This document shows, in pieces, positions 62,491 to 64,000 of a DNA stretch of 64,000 nt. Location: NCBI GenBank assembly GCA_022747635.1, contig JAKTNV010000078.1, forward strand, positions 434,001-498,000. Direction: 5' to 3'. This DNA comes from Hetaerina americana. Taxonomy: Eukaryota > Arthropoda > Insecta > Odonata > Calopterygidae. The first letter of the stretch is position 1. Each line of letters starts with the position of its first letter. A program made the position numbers and the translations under genes. The notes under the pieces are model-generated. The model was not told where the DNA came from. It did no database searches and was given only the letters and a program-made list of their open reading frames with translations.

Positions 62491-63300
62491 AGAGCTTGAA
62501 GCAGTGAAATATAACCTTGGAAAGAATTAAATAAGTGTGGACTGGAGGGATAGGTGACTTAATCGAAGCTTTAACATGAATAAAACGGCATAGATAGGGA
62601 TAGCAGGGGGACAATCGGGTTGGGCAGTAATTGATTAGAGGAATTAAGGTGTCCCGTTGTTGCCGGTACTTTGAGCGTTAAGGGTGGCATGAGAAGGAAA
62701 TAAAATTGGAAGATGAGATAGTTAAATCAGTAGTTTTCCAGATTACAAAGTAATAGAAAAACAGCCCAGGTATTTATCATTGGGTAATTTAGACAAAAAA
62801 CAAGAAGCATGGACCGTAATGAAACGAAAGAAATGAGAATCTCAGGAAGTAGGAAAGCTTAGTTAAGGAGGTCAGAATAAATTAGAGCATATGGAGAAAT
62901 TAATTTATTTGGGCAATATTTTAGAGTGAAAGGGTAATACAGGGGTAGAAATACTATATTAGGATAAGAATTGTATAAATGAAAGAAGAATTTACAGAAA
63001 TAGGAGAGTTGATGAAAGCTGTAATAAGTAAAAATGTGAAGAAACACTCGATAAGTGAAACATTCATTATAGACCGTAGAGGGAAATCAAAAAAAGTGAA
63101 AAAAGTGATTGATGGAAATCTTGATAGATAATAGAACATTTTAAGTCTGTAATAGAAGAGTGAATGTTGGGTAAGCCGGGTAATTTAATGATTAGAAAGG
63201 CCTTTTAGACAGCGTGAAGGTAGACAGAACTAACGAAGAAACGAAAAAGGAAATTATGTATCGCACAAAAGAGGTATCGATTTTTTTGTGACAACTACAT
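62491..63300 (+). mobile_element. Decayed RTE-like fragment G (C-terminal domain)
   Basis: Near 62,890 the + strand reads MEKLIYLGNILE, stop, KGNTGVEI, matching the family's FTYLGSxLE..GxxxVEI region, then RRIYRNRRVDE. Near 63,215 it reads KVDRTNEETKKEIMYRTKEV, corresponding to the W-T-x-x-x-TNEEVL region at the end of such ORFs. Stops are frequent and limits are approximate. Confidence 0.5.
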
Positions 63301-63859
63301 GATAGTTTTTAGGGGGCCATCCAAAACGAGAACTAGTATTAGGTACAAATGCTCAAATGAATGACATACATATTAGAAATCTAGTAACTACCTGTAATAT
63401 TTCTATTAAAAGGACACAGAAGCACAAAGTTAAACTTTCAACATCATTTAAAAAGGCTGAAGTATGCCATTACACAGTTTCCATACCTAGTTTATTACCT
63501 TCCATCTTAAAGTAAGAAAATTCTCGAAAAGGGCGCATACAGGTCAAGCTCTTGCAACGTAGTGCGAGAGAGGAAAAGTGAAGGTATGTTTAATTTAAAA
63601 ACGTTCATGGTAATTTTTATCCCGCATCCCCCATTAAACAATAAAAAAAGCATAAAACCACGCGCCGATGCGTACGAGGACAAGGGAGATAACGTACACC
63701 CTCGAGTATCATCCACAGAGGAATTCGACTCGCGACACAAAATTGAGAACGGCCCGAGAGTGAGTTAGGGAGTGTGGCGGGAAAAAAATATCCTGCTCCA
63801 GGGCTACCCCAGGTATCCGAAGGAGGTTTGAGACCGCTTAAGGTCTCTTCCAAAGGGAA

Positions 63860-64000
63860 GGTGTGCTGTATCTCGTCTCTGCACCATGATGCGCGTGGTA
63901 GAGTGGCCGCCCGTCTGAAGATGGGAAAAATTTCCCATCTGGGGGATCGATTTGCAACTGGAGATGTGGATATACTGTGGATGTGGACCGGTAGATATAC
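63860..64000 (+). mobile_element. tRNA-like SINE head at the window edge
   Basis: TGGTAGAGTGGCCGCC (about 63,896) is a good tRNA A-box region and GGGGATCGATTTGC (about 63,941) a B-box-like site. Between them lies a 10-bp inverted repeat AGATGGGAAA..TTTCCCATCT in the anticodon-arm position. The body runs off the window. A true tRNA gene is unlikely, because the spacing and the T-loop do not fit. Confidence 0.45.

Overview
This is animal nuclear DNA, most likely from an arthropod and probably an insect with a large, repeat-rich genome. The only confidently recognised host gene has short exons in kilobase introns with GT/AG boundaries, and its protein reads like an insect mitochondrial citrate carrier. 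The rest holds RTE-type and CR1-like non-LTR retrotransposons, a mariner transposon, tRNA-derived SINEs and long TA microsatellites. I cannot name the species.

Layout. (1) 1-11.4 kb: the last four coding exons and 3' UTR of SLC25A1 (citrate carrier) on the + strand; the introns hold an RTE copy, several SINEs, a foldback element and an 84-bp perfect palindrome. (2) 11.4-18.9 kb: no gene seen; a 1.5-kb terminal-inverted-repeat element and one decayed RTE fragment. (3) 18.9-24.8 kb: a nest of insertions. An old + strand RTE copy is split by a - strand CR1-like element and again by a foldback element; a SINE and a 188-bp palindrome follow. (4) 27.7-35.3 kb: three RTE copies in alternating orientation (A minus, B plus, C minus; C has lost its reverse transcriptase) and a mariner copy inside a TA microsatellite. 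(5) 35.3-58 kb: few recognisable transposons, no proven gene, and several CpG-rich islands (about 38.1, 39.8, 42.1-43.2, 49.1 and 51.0 kb; a pyrimidine-rich one at 57.6 kb). Two islands carry good splice-donor sequences on the + strand. One possible 133-bp exon lies at 54,631-54,763. (6) 58.9-64 kb: decayed non-LTR fragments, a perfect 30-bp-arm hairpin and a tRNA-like SINE head at the window edge.

The most interesting signal is a family of short foldback elements (570-786, 23,521-23,939, 24,558-24,786, 43,332-43,540, and an arm-only copy at 37,770-37,811). Members share three things: a conserved small hairpin with the frame CTGAWGA-T-stem-GAAAC, an inverted arm around a GTGGAA box, and a box outside the inverted repeat at one end reading TTCCACAAAGTGACGCCTGA or a variant. 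Three copies have direct flanking repeats of 10, 11 and 12 bp. The core resembles a hammerhead ribozyme core with one extra base, which suggests a non-autonomous, possibly Penelope- or retrozyme-related, retroelement.
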